The notes under the pieces were generated by a model that saw only the letters and a program-made list of their open reading frames with translations, had not been told where the DNA came from and did not search any database. DNA of 39,461 bases from Candidatus Cloacimonadota bacterium. GTDB taxonomy: Bacteria; Cloacimonadota; Cloacimonadia; Cloacimonadales; Cloacimonadaceae. The translations under genes and the position numbers were made by a program. Where the stretch lies: assembly GCA_027318475.1 (NCBI GenBank), contig DAHVPC010000004.1, positions 1 through 39,461 on the forward strand, written 5' to 3'. Shown one piece after another: positions 32,901-39,461 of the stretch (the first letter of the stretch is position 1; every line of letters begins with the position of its first letter).

Positions 32901-33832
32901 CAAACCAGCGCAGTTACGCCGATCTGGTGGCCGATTCGCTGCTCATGCCGCGAGTTTACCTGCTTGGTTCCCAGGGATACTCTCTGGCGGATCAGCTGCC
33001 TCCAGGCCAGTCCGCGCTGCTTTTTTACAATAGCGCCCAGCCCCTGTCCGTCGTTTTCAATCCTTGGTTCCATACTGGCGGAACCATCGCCTGGGAGGAC
33101 CAGTGGCAAGTGGGGTTGGATGTTTCCGACGGTTTCCACTCCAGCGATTCAGTGCAAATGGGAACCGCGGACCTGAGCTCGCCTGCCTTCGACATTATGT
33201 TCGACCTGCCCAAAGCGCCGGCCTTCCCGGACTCCCCTTACCGCCTGGTTCTTATACCGGAAAATCCACCCGCGAATGCTCCGGCAGAGCTGCAATGCGA
33301 GTACCGGGGCTTGTTTCCCTGGTACAATGAGGCGGATAAGGCCTGGCAGTTCCAACTGGCTGTGAATGACCTGCGTCCGCTGCGCATCAAACTCAGTTCA
33401 TCTGAATTACCGCCCGGCTACAGCTGCGAACTGCTTTTCCAGGGCCAGAGCCTCTTCCTGTCCGATGGCGGCCAATTCTGGTTCGATCCGCCCCACACCG
33501 GTTTGTTCACGGGTTACCTCATGATCCGCAGCTATATGCCCCAGAGGGATCTGGTGCAGAAATCCAGCGTCCCGGGCATCTACCCCAATCCCTTCCGCGA
33601 CCAGGTTTCCATCGCTTTGCCGGATTGGAAGGGAAAGGAAGCCGATGTGGCGGTTTTCAACCTGCGCGGCCAGAAGATCCGCCAACTGCACAGCGGGATC
33701 GCCGACTCCGCGAGTTTGACCCTGCATTGGGACGGACTTGACGAACATGGCAAACCGGTGGCAGCAGGAGTGTATTTGCTCCGCGTTCCCAGCCAGAGCG
33801 GGTCGGTCAGCCGGAAACTGGTCAAGTTCTGA
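29972..33832 (+). CDS. Large exported protein with putative hydrolase region, Fn3 domains and type IX-like sorting tail
   Basis: 1286 residues with a Sec signal (1-19). An N-terminal region to about 420 has TAVHPADDYPAPVFALES (H172, D175, E185), LIAGAGREV, a DPSRFADHPF segment and FSLQIHTYDW (H253). This H/D/E...H pattern with ordered segments resembles a zinc amidase or carboxypeptidase-like enzyme, but I cannot name the family. Two fibronectin-like domains follow (about 430-530 and 535-625), then a long beta-rich part. The end (about 1205-1286) is a FlgD/Por-type tail: IYPNPFRDQVSI, VAVFNLRGQKI, HWDGLDEHGKPVAAGVYLLRV, SRKLVKF. It is probably secreted through a type IX-like route and retained at the surface. 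Confidence 0.85.
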   Translation: MRLTLCLASLLFLICGLNAVVTEVGSLRGFVYGAEPACAYDNWVSHISEGQVSWLNVYAPWEEQDDDFGDFRIPTTEELRNWDSVVADFLALDLEGAQTKLNQFGYPFEVVQFQDLDSGRNLYLIREIINDDVDTNETADPADDETGSFDYGWGLYIYDPYASRPILLTAVHPADDYPAPVFALESFLDLDARFLLIAGAGREVAYIPPYNSNNQSLSDPSRFADHPFNVAYQRCADQIRALTGKLEFSLQIHTYDWNKYPGQPNVMLSAGNGRNYPALPIRDDSRAGHDLINHTPFLIHPANSLGTHSEVDILDYYCVRYDNTVPVIYHQEGHTVTVPYNSELPGAEFNQQMLYTAPQNLYDVYSPFLHVEMDELPKCYERTEANWRWFYGYQSESQTWNLSQRYTRFIQFYRPFLNALHTVVDSMLVLDDGTGPSNPENLRLTALGNSNCVFAWDRSYCYDFDSYVITLRYEQDGAEIHQTFDRNTNPELAWQNTSSYTLDLGTENRLYYLRIQARDKHGNSSPLSNEVKVWKLPDPITEFTATEGDGMVDLSFSRDPAMPLGFNIYRAAGNGDFTLLASWRDTPELVATASFDYTLLDQTAENGTVYRYQVSAEYTGNYEVFHWRILIASPFARYSLTLQNVQNDLSQALLIGVNPLATDGWDSYDVERESTSGPLVIVTPALGDSDPLSQDVRAPFDPEVSCKVWPIQYRSQYTQVPLVLTADPNLLIERGELLLYDVERDHWHDLRATPYSWQSNSSSWQNLRFYWGFQPPGVQFPSAPDVLQWLGSSLDLHWEVVNQPRVQAVDIYLVSATDTLLIETGLPPQLGQWTYTPQNAISAAQLAVLLHTIDGSQSWHYSQQRFSIIPSNIVYERDPGYSLLSFPVPGFQHSVAELLGSSASAWTLGPDSLWLPAQTLHSGTGYLIWHPQAFQLNIPASIPVAAVTQNLHPGWNLVPNPLCHAFELRDLYFMQGANQRSYADLVADSLLMPRVYLLGSQGYSLADQLPPGQSALLFYNSAQPLSVVFNPWFHTGGTIAWEDQWQVGLDVSDGFHSSDSVQMGTADLSSPAFDIMFDLPKAPAFPDSPYRLVLIPENPPANAPAELQCEYRGLFPWYNEADKAWQFQLAVNDLRPLRIKLSSSELPPGYSCELLFQGQSLFLSDGGQFWFDPPHTGLFTGYLMIRSYMPQRDLVQKSSVPGIYPNPFRDQVSIALPDWKGKEADVAVFNLRGQKIRQLHSGIADSASLTLHWDGLDEHGKPVAAGVYLLRVPSQSGSVSRKLVKF

Positions 33833-33908
33833 GTTTCCCCAGCTGAACTACAACCGGTTCCGAGATCATCCGATATCTCCCTGTCGCGCAGTTAATTCTG
33901 GCCGGGCT

Positions 33909-34013
33909 CCCGCCTCTGGCAGTCAATCAAGCGTCAATCAAGCCTCAATCACTTGTCTATTATTGACGCTTGATTGACTAGTGATAGACAAGTGATTGAC
34001 TGCCAGAGGCGGG
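33909..34013. repeat. Complex palindrome with 11-bp phased TCAATCA motifs and alternative pairings
   Basis: Perfect outer arms of 21 bp (33909-33929, 33993-34013), a second 18-bp pair (33921-33938, 33962-33979) and a third 16-bp pair (33945-33960, 33984-33999). The second and third pairs interleave, so they cannot form simple nested hairpins together, and both compete with the outer arms. TCAATCA starts at 33923, 33934 and 33945, and TGATTGA/TGATAGA at 33971, 33982 and 33993, all with an 11-bp step. No T-run follows. It occupies the spacer 33833-34242; nothing else is seen there except an 8-bp inverted repeat GTTTCACT/AGTGAAAC (34057-34093). Confidence 0.9.
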
Positions 34014-34242
34014 GGCGGAGTTAGCGTGTATAGAGTATCAGGTGGTATTGCCAATTGTTTCACTTCCGTTGCAAATCGCTGTTTTAGTGAAACCCCAGTT
34101 TCATTCTCTTCCGAAATTCAATACTAACCGCCTTGATTAATGAAAAGGACGTCAGAGACACCGGGCGGCATTCCCACTTATCGAAGGGCTTTTTCGGTGA
34201 GACTTTTCAAATGGCGTTTTCTTTCTGGCGCTTACTTTTTGC

Positions 34243-34271
34243 TTGACAACCCATGGACATTTTGCATGAAT
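34243..34271 (+). promoter_or_regulatory. Candidate promoter of the small exported protein
   Basis: A perfect TTGACA (34243-34248), 17 bp spacing and an extended -10-like TG-C-ATGAAT ending at 34271, 24 bases before the start codon at 34296. Its position supports the downstream start. Confidence 0.5.
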
Positions 34272-34295
34272 GACATTGAAATTACAGGAGGAAAA

Positions 34296-34748
34296 ATGAG
34301 AATTATCCTTCTTACGTTTTTACTGATTACCGCCGTCACTGCCCTTGCTGCGGAAGCCGCCGATTCCACTGCCGCTTGGATTGATTCCACCGGTATTTTC
34401 AATTACGATATGCCCTTCAACGGATGGAAGATGTACCTGAACCGTGCGGAGTGCGTGGATCGCGACGCGGCGTGCCGTTTCCTTTCCGTCATCGCCCTGG
34501 TGTTCATCAGTTTCCAGAATAATTGGATTTCGTCCACGACCGGAGACGCAGAGTACTTTATCGACAGAACGAATATCATCGGAGTCACCTATCCCGGCAA
34601 TTGCGTCACAGTGGTGCTTTACTACTCCCTGGGCCCCCTGCGGGAAGAATATACCAAGCCCTATCTGGACCTGCAGGAAGCGGAACAAATGATTGACGAC
34701 ATCTACCTAAAGATTAGCAATGACAGCAGTGTGTTTACAATCCCCTGA
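34296..34748 (+). CDS. Small exported protein of unknown function
   Basis: 150 residues from the ATG at 34296, which has AGGAGG five bases upstream and a promoter just before it. An open frame extending up to 34140 crosses that promoter and is rejected. A signal peptide MRIILLTFLLITAVTALAAE leads into a mature part of about 130 residues with AAWIDSTGIFNYDMPFNGWK, two Cys residues near 49 and 56, and a hydrophobic stretch SVIALVFISFQNNW. I recognise no family. It lies between the complex palindrome and a long empty spacer and seems to be a single-gene unit. Confidence 0.75.
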   Translation: MRIILLTFLLITAVTALAAEAADSTAAWIDSTGIFNYDMPFNGWKMYLNRAECVDRDAACRFLSVIALVFISFQNNWISSTTGDAEYFIDRTNIIGVTYPGNCVTVVLYYSLGPLREEYTKPYLDLQEAEQMIDDIYLKISNDSSVFTIP

Positions 34749-35497
34749 TGCCGGCTCGCTCCAGGAAACTTGCCGGGAAGATTGGCAAGCAAGCTGGGCA
34801 GAGCAAGGAAGAAAACTGAAGCGTTGATGAGGCAAATATCCATGTGGCGCAGATTGGGTTGGCTCCCCAGGAAGGTTCATAGCTGCGAAAATGAAGATGT
34901 TTCGCATGATTGGAATCATGCGCAATGCTCTTAAAATCTTAATGTACCAAGCCAAAAATCCCCCAACAGCAGCTCATCTATTACCATGAATAGGGATAAC
35001 CAGTATTTCTGCCTTGAAGACCTGTGAACCCGTATTATGCACACTATCAGACCTGGAGGTATTTACTGATGAGGGTAAACGCACTACTGGCGCAGCACAA
35101 AGAATTATCTGTTATTTTTCCAGGATTCGATGGCTTGAAAATCCCTAAAATGAGTCCGAATTTGCATAGAAACTGATACCAGAACGTCCAATAACGTCCT
35201 AAGACCACTTAGACACAGTCTAACGCCAGTTCTATCTATCTCACCACCCTATAAGCCTTTAAGGCCACTGTGACAGGTGAGAACCATTTGCAGGTTTGGA
35301 TGATACATTATAGCGTGGACCGCGAATCCGTTGTTTGTTTGGATTTTGGATGTTGCACGGTGTTTGAATGCGGCACACACTCAAGAATAAAAAGGCAATT
35401 GACAATATCCGGGCTGCCTTGAATGTGGCGCTTGCCCGCCAATCCAAATTGGAATAACGGCCAGCATCAACTACTGCAAAGATTTAGATAAGGATAG
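34749..35497. other. Long spacer with no recognisable gene
   Basis: This 749-base stretch holds stop codons in all frames, lower GC than its surroundings and no RNA gene I can identify. A 35-codon frame (35069-35176) and a 29-codon frame near 35370-35459 are the only small frames of note. A short palindrome TTAGAC-aca-GTCTAA occurs near 35210. AAGGA before 35504 belongs to the following peptidase gene. Confidence 0.6.
35069..35176 (+). CDS. Possible 35-residue peptide, unrecognised
   Basis: An ATG ten bases after GGAGG opens a 35-codon frame beginning MRVNALLAQHKELSVIFPGF and ending in TGA. No family is recognised and the length is near chance level, so this is weak. It might be a transposase or gene remnant. 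Confidence 0.2.
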   Translation: MRVNALLAQHKELSVIFPGFDGLKIPKMSPNLHRN

Positions 35498-37219
35498 ATG
35501 AATATGAGCGAAGTACTCCAACCGATCCCCTACAAGCATTTGCCAGCCAATTTTGTGGTTAATTCCCACGCCTCTGTGGCTGCCTACATGAACTCCCTGC
35601 TGGAGCAGCCGATCGCCTGCGAAGGCTGCCTGATCGAGCTGCTGGAAAAGTACTCGGAACTGCTGAGCGCCGTTTCGGACGAACTTTCCTGGCGCTACAT
35701 CCGGATGAGCGTGCATGCCGACGACAGCGCGTATGAGGCCGCCTACAACGAATATTACAGCCAGGTGGTGGCGCCTTTGGAGCCGCTGAGTTTCCAGCTG
35801 AAGAAACGCTTCTACGCCAGCCCGTACCGTGCCAAACTGCCCGCGGAACAATACGCGCATCTGAACACGATGATCGCCAAGGATATCGAGATCTTCCGCG
35901 AGGAAAACGTGCCCCTGAAGGTCCAGGAATCCGAGCTGGCCAATAAATACGCGGGGATCGTGAGCAAAATGACCGCGGAGTTCGACGGCAAAGAGCAGAC
36001 CGTGGCGCAATTGGGCGTTTACTTAAAGGATCCGGATCGAGACAAACGCGAAGCCGCCTGGCGTTTGCGCATGGGTTGTTTCGCCTCGCAGGAAGAGGAA
36101 TTCGACCGCCTCTTCGACGAACTGCGCGGCTTGCGCACGCAGATCGCCAGGAACGCCGGATTTTCCAACTACCGGGACTTCATGCACAAGGAAATGGGGC
36201 GCTTTTCATACACTCCGGAAGACCTCTTCAAGTTCCACGACGCGGTAGAGAAGGTGGTGATGCCTTTCGTGAGGGAATTGGACGCCCGCCGGAAAAAGGC
36301 TTTGAACCTGGACGCGCTGAAACCATGGGACACCACTGTGGACCTGGATGGCAGGAAACTGCAGCCGTTTGAGACCACGGAGGAATTCCTGGCCAAGTCC
36401 GTGCAAGTGCTGGAGAAAGTTAATCCAGCCTACGCCCGGCAACTTACGCTGATGGACAACACCGGCCTCCTGGACCTGGAAAACCGCAAGGGCAAAGCGC
36501 CCGGAGGCTACAACACCAGCATCAACAACCTCGGTTCCTCCTTCATCTTCATGAACCACGTAAAACTGCACAACGACGTGGTCACCCTGCTCCACGAAGC
36601 CGGCCACGCCATGCACGCCGCCGCGATGAAGGACATCGTTCTGGCGATGTATCGCGAAACGCCCAGCGAGGTGGCGGAACTGGCCTCCATGAGCATGGAA
36701 CTGCTCAGCATGGACTATTGGGACGAGTTTTACAAGCAGGCCAGCGACCTGAAAAAAGCCCGGCAGGATCAGCTGGAGGGCTGCCTGACCTTCCTGCCCT
36801 GGTGCATGACCGTCGACGCGTTCCAGCACTGGGTCTATCTGCATCCGGAACATGATCCCGCCGAGCGGAAAAAAGCCTTTTTGCAGATCAGCGGACGCTT
36901 CGCTTCAGACATCGATTGGAGCGGCCTGGAGCAGTTTAAACACCTGCGCTGGATGATGCAGCTGCACATCTTCGAAGTTCCCTTTTACTACATCGAATAC
37001 GGCATGGCGCAGCTCGGCGCGCTCTCCGTCTACATGAACTACCGTCGCGATCCCAAGCAGGCTTTGCGCAAGTATCAGGACTTCCTGAACCTGGGCTACA
37101 GCAAACCGGTGAGTGAGATCTACCGCGCCGCGGGCATCGAATTCGACTTCAGCGAAGCCCGGATCGGCGAACTGGTGGATTTTGTGAAAGCCGAACTGGC
37201 CGAGGTGGCAAAACTCTGA
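35498..37219 (+). CDS. pepF: M3 family oligoendopeptidase (PepF type)
   Basis: A 573-residue cytoplasmic zinc peptidase of family M3B. The zinc site is HEAGH (366-370), with the third ligand Glu394 in VAELASMSME, 28 residues on. A helical N-terminal half and a C-terminal FYYIEYGMAQLGAL are typical. It degrades short peptides. The second in-frame ATG at 35504 is better placed relative to AAGGA (nine bases) and may be the true start, costing two residues. It is followed 13 bp later by the lipoate ligase gene. Together with the Dcp-type enzyme at 647-2746 it gives two M3 peptidases of different subfamilies in this window. Confidence 0.92.
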   Translation: MNMSEVLQPIPYKHLPANFVVNSHASVAAYMNSLLEQPIACEGCLIELLEKYSELLSAVSDELSWRYIRMSVHADDSAYEAAYNEYYSQVVAPLEPLSFQLKKRFYASPYRAKLPAEQYAHLNTMIAKDIEIFREENVPLKVQESELANKYAGIVSKMTAEFDGKEQTVAQLGVYLKDPDRDKREAAWRLRMGCFASQEEEFDRLFDELRGLRTQIARNAGFSNYRDFMHKEMGRFSYTPEDLFKFHDAVEKVVMPFVRELDARRKKALNLDALKPWDTTVDLDGRKLQPFETTEEFLAKSVQVLEKVNPAYARQLTLMDNTGLLDLENRKGKAPGGYNTSINNLGSSFIFMNHVKLHNDVVTLLHEAGHAMHAAAMKDIVLAMYRETPSEVAELASMSMELLSMDYWDEFYKQASDLKKARQDQLEGCLTFLPWCMTVDAFQHWVYLHPEHDPAERKKAFLQISGRFASDIDWSGLEQFKHLRWMMQLHIFEVPFYYIEYGMAQLGALSVYMNYRRDPKQALRKYQDFLNLGYSKPVSEIYRAAGIEFDFSEARIGELVDFVKAELAEVAKL

Positions 37220-37232
37220 GCGGAAGCGTTCC

Positions 37233-38213
37233 ATGCTCTTCATCGTAAGCGGCGAAAACTACGCGCCCTTCAACATCGCCAGCGAGGAACACATCCTGGC
37301 GCACTTCACTGAGGACGTGTTCCTGCTCTACGTGAATGCGCCGTCGATCATCGTGGGGCGGCATCAAAACACCCTGGCGGAGATCAACCAGGACTACGTG
37401 CGGGAACGCTCCATCCCGGTCGTGCGCAGGCTTACTGGCGGCGGGACGGTGTTTCACGACCTGGGCAACCTAAACTTCAGTTTCATCATGAAGCGCGGCG
37501 GGGACGAGGACCGGGGCTTCGCCAAATATACCGCGCCGGTGCTGGCCGCTTTGCATGAATTGGGCGTGGACGCGGTTCTGGAAGGGCGCAACGACCTGAC
37601 CATCGGTGGCTTGAAATTCTCTGGAAATGCCCGCGCGGTACATCGGGACAAGATCCAACAGCATGGCACGATCCTGTTTTCCTCCCGGATCGAAGACCTG
37701 ACTCAGGCCCTGAAAGTGCATCCCCTGAAGTTTTCCGGCAAGTCCGTGCAGTCGGTTGCCAAAAGGGTCACCAACGTTGCGGAGCATCTCGCCAAACCGC
37801 TGTCGTTGGAGGAATTCATCCGCCTGATCCAGCAACAGGTGCTGCTGCAGTATCCCGATGCCCGGCCATATTCCTGGACGGAAGAGGATCTGGCGGATAT
37901 CCGCGCGCTGGTGGACGCCAAATACGGCACCTGGGACTGGAACTACGGTTCCTCGCCCGCCTACAACCACGTCCGGGCGGTACGTTGCGCCGCGGGCATC
38001 ATCGAATTCCACACCGATGTCCACAAGGGCGTGATCACCGCTCTCCGCATTTATGGCGACTTTTTCGGGCAGCGCGATCCCGCTGAATTGGAGCGCGCCC
38101 TGACCGGGCTACCACACCGCCGGGACGCGATCCTGGCCATCCTTAGGGAGCAGCCGTTGACCGAGTTCTTTGGCGCTGTGACGGCCGAAGAAGTACTTTC
38201 CGGGCTGTTCTGA
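37233..38213 (+). CDS. lplA: Lipoate-protein ligase A
   Basis: 326 residues. The ligase activates lipoate with ATP and attaches it to Lys of lipoyl domains such as GcvH or the E2 subunits of 2-oxoacid dehydrogenases. RRLTGGGTVFHD (65-76), LNFSFI, the Lys of DLTIGGLKFSGNA (Lys128, matching the catalytic Lys of LplA) and HGTILFSS are clear. A C-terminal accessory domain (about 250-326) is present, so the enzyme may be self-sufficient. It lies 13 bp after pepF in the same unit. A glycine-cleavage role is a guess, because no acceptor gene is in the window. Confidence 0.94.
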   Translation: MLFIVSGENYAPFNIASEEHILAHFTEDVFLLYVNAPSIIVGRHQNTLAEINQDYVRERSIPVVRRLTGGGTVFHDLGNLNFSFIMKRGGDEDRGFAKYTAPVLAALHELGVDAVLEGRNDLTIGGLKFSGNARAVHRDKIQQHGTILFSSRIEDLTQALKVHPLKFSGKSVQSVAKRVTNVAEHLAKPLSLEEFIRLIQQQVLLQYPDARPYSWTEEDLADIRALVDAKYGTWDWNYGSSPAYNHVRAVRCAAGIIEFHTDVHKGVITALRIYGDFFGQRDPAELERALTGLPHRRDAILAILREQPLTEFFGAVTAEEVLSGLF

Positions 38214-38275
38214 ACCTTTCACCCCATCCCTGACAAAGCTGTATTTCCTTGACCGGAACCTCCCCAAAAAAAACC

Positions 38276-38303
38276 TTGACCGATAGGGGCGGCTTTTTAG
38301 AGT
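38276..38303 (+). promoter_or_regulatory. Candidate promoter of the SpoVG-like gene
   Basis: TTGACC (38276-38281) and TAGAGT (38298-38303) with 16-bp spacing lie in the 115-base gap after lplA. The match is moderate. A GCAGGG site precedes the start at 38329. Confidence 0.45.
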
Positions 38304-38328
38304 GGCTGGATAAAATTATGGAGCAGGG

Positions 38329-38619
38329 ATGAATATACATTTTCGAGATGTTCAAACGGGAAGCGTGGAAGCGCGCGCTATCATGGAGATCGCCGACGGG
38401 GTTTTCCTGAACGAGATCACCATCCTCAACATCGAGGGCGAGATCGTGGTGGAATTCCCCAAAAAGAGCTTCATGGGCAAGAACAAACGCACTTTCTATC
38501 TGGATATCATCACTTTTGAGGACAGCAACAAACGCATCGTGTGGGAGCTGGAGATCAAGTCCGCCTATCGTGAATGGCGCAAGGCGAACAAGAAAGTTTT
38601 GATTTACGAACAAAAATAA
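38329..38619 (+). CDS. Small protein resembling SpoVG
   Basis: 96 residues without signal peptide or membrane segment. The pattern of alternating beta strands (ARAIMEIADGVFLNEITILN, EIVVEFPKKSFMGKNKR, FYLDIITFED) followed by a basic helix SAYREWRKANKK resembles SpoVG, a small nucleic-acid-binding regulator found in many bacteria, including non-sporulators. The similarity is structural-looking rather than a strong residue match, so the assignment is tentative. It lies 18 bp before the aminotransferase gene and probably shares its transcript. Confidence 0.45.
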   Translation: MNIHFRDVQTGSVEARAIMEIADGVFLNEITILNIEGEIVVEFPKKSFMGKNKRTFYLDIITFEDSNKRIVWELEIKSAYREWRKANKKVLIYEQK

Positions 38620-38637
38620 GATATCTGGAGGATCCCC

Positions 38638-39461
38638 ATGATCACCGACCTGCAAGACATCATCTCCACGAATGTGCGCGGTATGAAGCGTTCAGCCATC
38701 CGCGAACTGCTCAAGTTTCTTGGCCAGCCGGGCCTCATCTCCTTCTCCGGAGGGTTTCCCGCCCCGGCAACTTTTCCCATCATTGAGCTCAAGGAAATCA
38801 TCACCGAAGTGATGGACAACGAAGCCGCGTTCGCGCTGCAATACGGCGCCACGGAAGGCGACACCCTGCTGCGCACCCTGATGGTGGAGCGCTACAAGAA
38901 AGCCGGGCTGGACATGAGCATCGACAATATGATCATCACCACGGCCTCGCAACAAGCCCTGGACCTCATCGCCAAGATCTTCATCGACCGCGGGGACACC
39001 GTGATCGTGGGCCTACCCTCTTACTTGGGCGGCCTGAGCGCGTTCAATTCCTACGGGGCGGACATGATCGGCATCCCCATGGACGAGGAAGGCGAAGATC
39101 CCGAGATCATGGAAACCAGGATCAAGGAAGCCATCGCCAGAGGCAAGAAACCAAAGTTCATCTATGTGATCCCGGACTTCCAAAACCCCGCCGGCATGAC
39201 CATGAGCGAAAAGCGCCGCAAGGAGATCATTGCCATCGCCCACAAGTACGACATCCTCATCATCGAGGACAGCCCCTACCGCGAATTGCGCTACGAGGGC
39301 ACTGACCAACGCACCATCTATGAACTCGACGGCACCGGCCAGGTTGTGCTGCTGGGCACCTTCTCCAAGATCTTCTGCCCCGGCTTCCGCATCGGTTGGG
39401 TGGTGGGGCATCCGGACATCCTGGATAAGATCGTGGTCGCCAAGCAAGCCACCGACCTCTG
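38638..39461 (+). CDS. PLP-dependent class I/II aminotransferase, truncated by the window edge
   Basis: 274 codons of an aminotransferase related to 2-aminoadipate/aromatic aminotransferases. The start ATG is preceded by TGGAGG. Visible marks are SFSGGFPAPATFP, YGATEGDTLLR, DFQNPAGMTMSEKRR, EDSPYRELRYEG and the PLP-binding Lys in GTFSKIFCPGFRIGW (Lys244). There is no N-terminal GntR domain, so it is an enzyme rather than a MocR regulator. It probably transfers amino groups in amino-acid fermentation; the substrate is unclear. The last third lies beyond the window. Confidence 0.9.
   Translation, partial: MITDLQDIISTNVRGMKRSAIRELLKFLGQPGLISFSGGFPAPATFPIIELKEIITEVMDNEAAFALQYGATEGDTLLRTLMVERYKKAGLDMSIDNMIITTASQQALDLIAKIFIDRGDTVIVGLPSYLGGLSAFNSYGADMIGIPMDEEGEDPEIMETRIKEAIARGKKPKFIYVIPDFQNPAGMTMSEKRRKEIIAIAHKYDILIIEDSPYRELRYEGTDQRTIYELDGTGQVVLLGTFSKIFCPGFRIGWVVGHPDILDKIVVAKQATDL

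Noticed and set aside
33909-34013. CRISPR array
   Set aside because: The repeated unit is only 7 bp with 4-bp gaps and is inverted halfway; no spacer-sized unique segments or cas genes are present.
34140-34295. N-terminal extension of the small exported protein
   Set aside because: It crosses a good promoter and lacks a ribosome site, whereas the ATG at 34296 has AGGAGG and begins a signal peptide.
35176-35240. Fourth phased palindrome (AACGTCC twice, TTAGAC/GTCTAA)
   Set aside because: The motif step is 10 rather than 11 bp, only two copies match and the inverse half does not pair well; it may be chance.
35370-35459. 29-codon frame before pepF
   Set aside because: Very short, no ribosome site, and no recognised similarity.
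1-39461. tRNA, rRNA or prophage genes
   Set aside because: No cloverleaf, rRNA-like stretch, integrase or phage structural gene was found on reading both strands.

Overview
The window looks like a chromosomal piece of a Gram-negative, strictly anaerobic, hydrogen-producing bacterium of the FCB side of the tree, most likely Cloacimonadota (Candidatus Cloacimonas relatives). The reasons are a large NAD(P)-linked [FeFe] hydrogenase operon, big exported proteins built from lamin-tail, chitobiase-C-terminal-like and fibronectin-like modules, a type IX-like C-terminal sorting domain, Omp85-type barrel proteins, and intergenic GC-rich repeats next to a REP-associated transposase end. The assignment is an inference from gene content; there is no rRNA or tRNA here to confirm it.

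Layout. 1-646: tail of a REP-associated (Y1/IS200-like) transposase, GC-rich repeats and a long inverted repeat. 647-2746 (-): Dcp-type M3 peptidase. 3087-7232 (+): 1381-residue exported modular protein. 7233-7819: repeat-rich convergent spacer. 7820-18214 (-): a tightly packed run of twelve genes. Its promoter-proximal half encodes DRTGG proteins, ATPase/anti-sigma-like proteins, a sensory-type [FeFe] hydrogenase and a PHP phosphoesterase. Its distal half encodes NuoE/NuoF-like and HndB-like proteins and the catalytic [FeFe] hydrogenase, with the NuoE and NuoF types each present twice. 18425-19018 (-): lipoprotein flavodoxin. 19493-23538 (+): three-gene operon for an envelope system ending in a protein that joins a DNase I-like (EEP) domain to an Omp85-type barrel. 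23688-24809 (+): lipoprotein with a formylglycine-generating-enzyme-like domain. 25180-28009 (-): CCA-transferase-like protein, HemW-like radical SAM protein and signal peptidase I, with overlapping genes. 28117-29259 (-): iron-type alcohol dehydrogenase. 29396-29806 (-): PNPOx-like protein. 29972-33832 (+): 1286-residue exported protein with a type IX-like sorting tail. 34296-34748 (+): small exported protein. 35498-39461 (+): PepF-type M3 peptidase, lipoate ligase, a SpoVG-like protein and a truncated aminotransferase.

How they work together. The hydrogenase operon probably couples NAD(P)H and ferredoxin oxidation to H2 release, as expected of an amino-acid or propionate fermenter living syntrophically, with a built-in redox or H2 sensing half. 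The two M3 peptidases, the alcohol dehydrogenase and lipoate ligase fit peptide and amino-acid fermentation. The exported proteins point to an elaborate cell surface.

The most unusual items are: (1) the EEP-Omp85 fusion and its operon; (2) three intergenic palindromes made of short motifs repeated with an exact 11-bp period, each downstream of an exported-protein gene; (3) a hydrogenase operon with two flavoprotein subunits, one with a cysteine-free N-terminal thioredoxin-like domain, plus an HndB-like protein with no cysteine at all.
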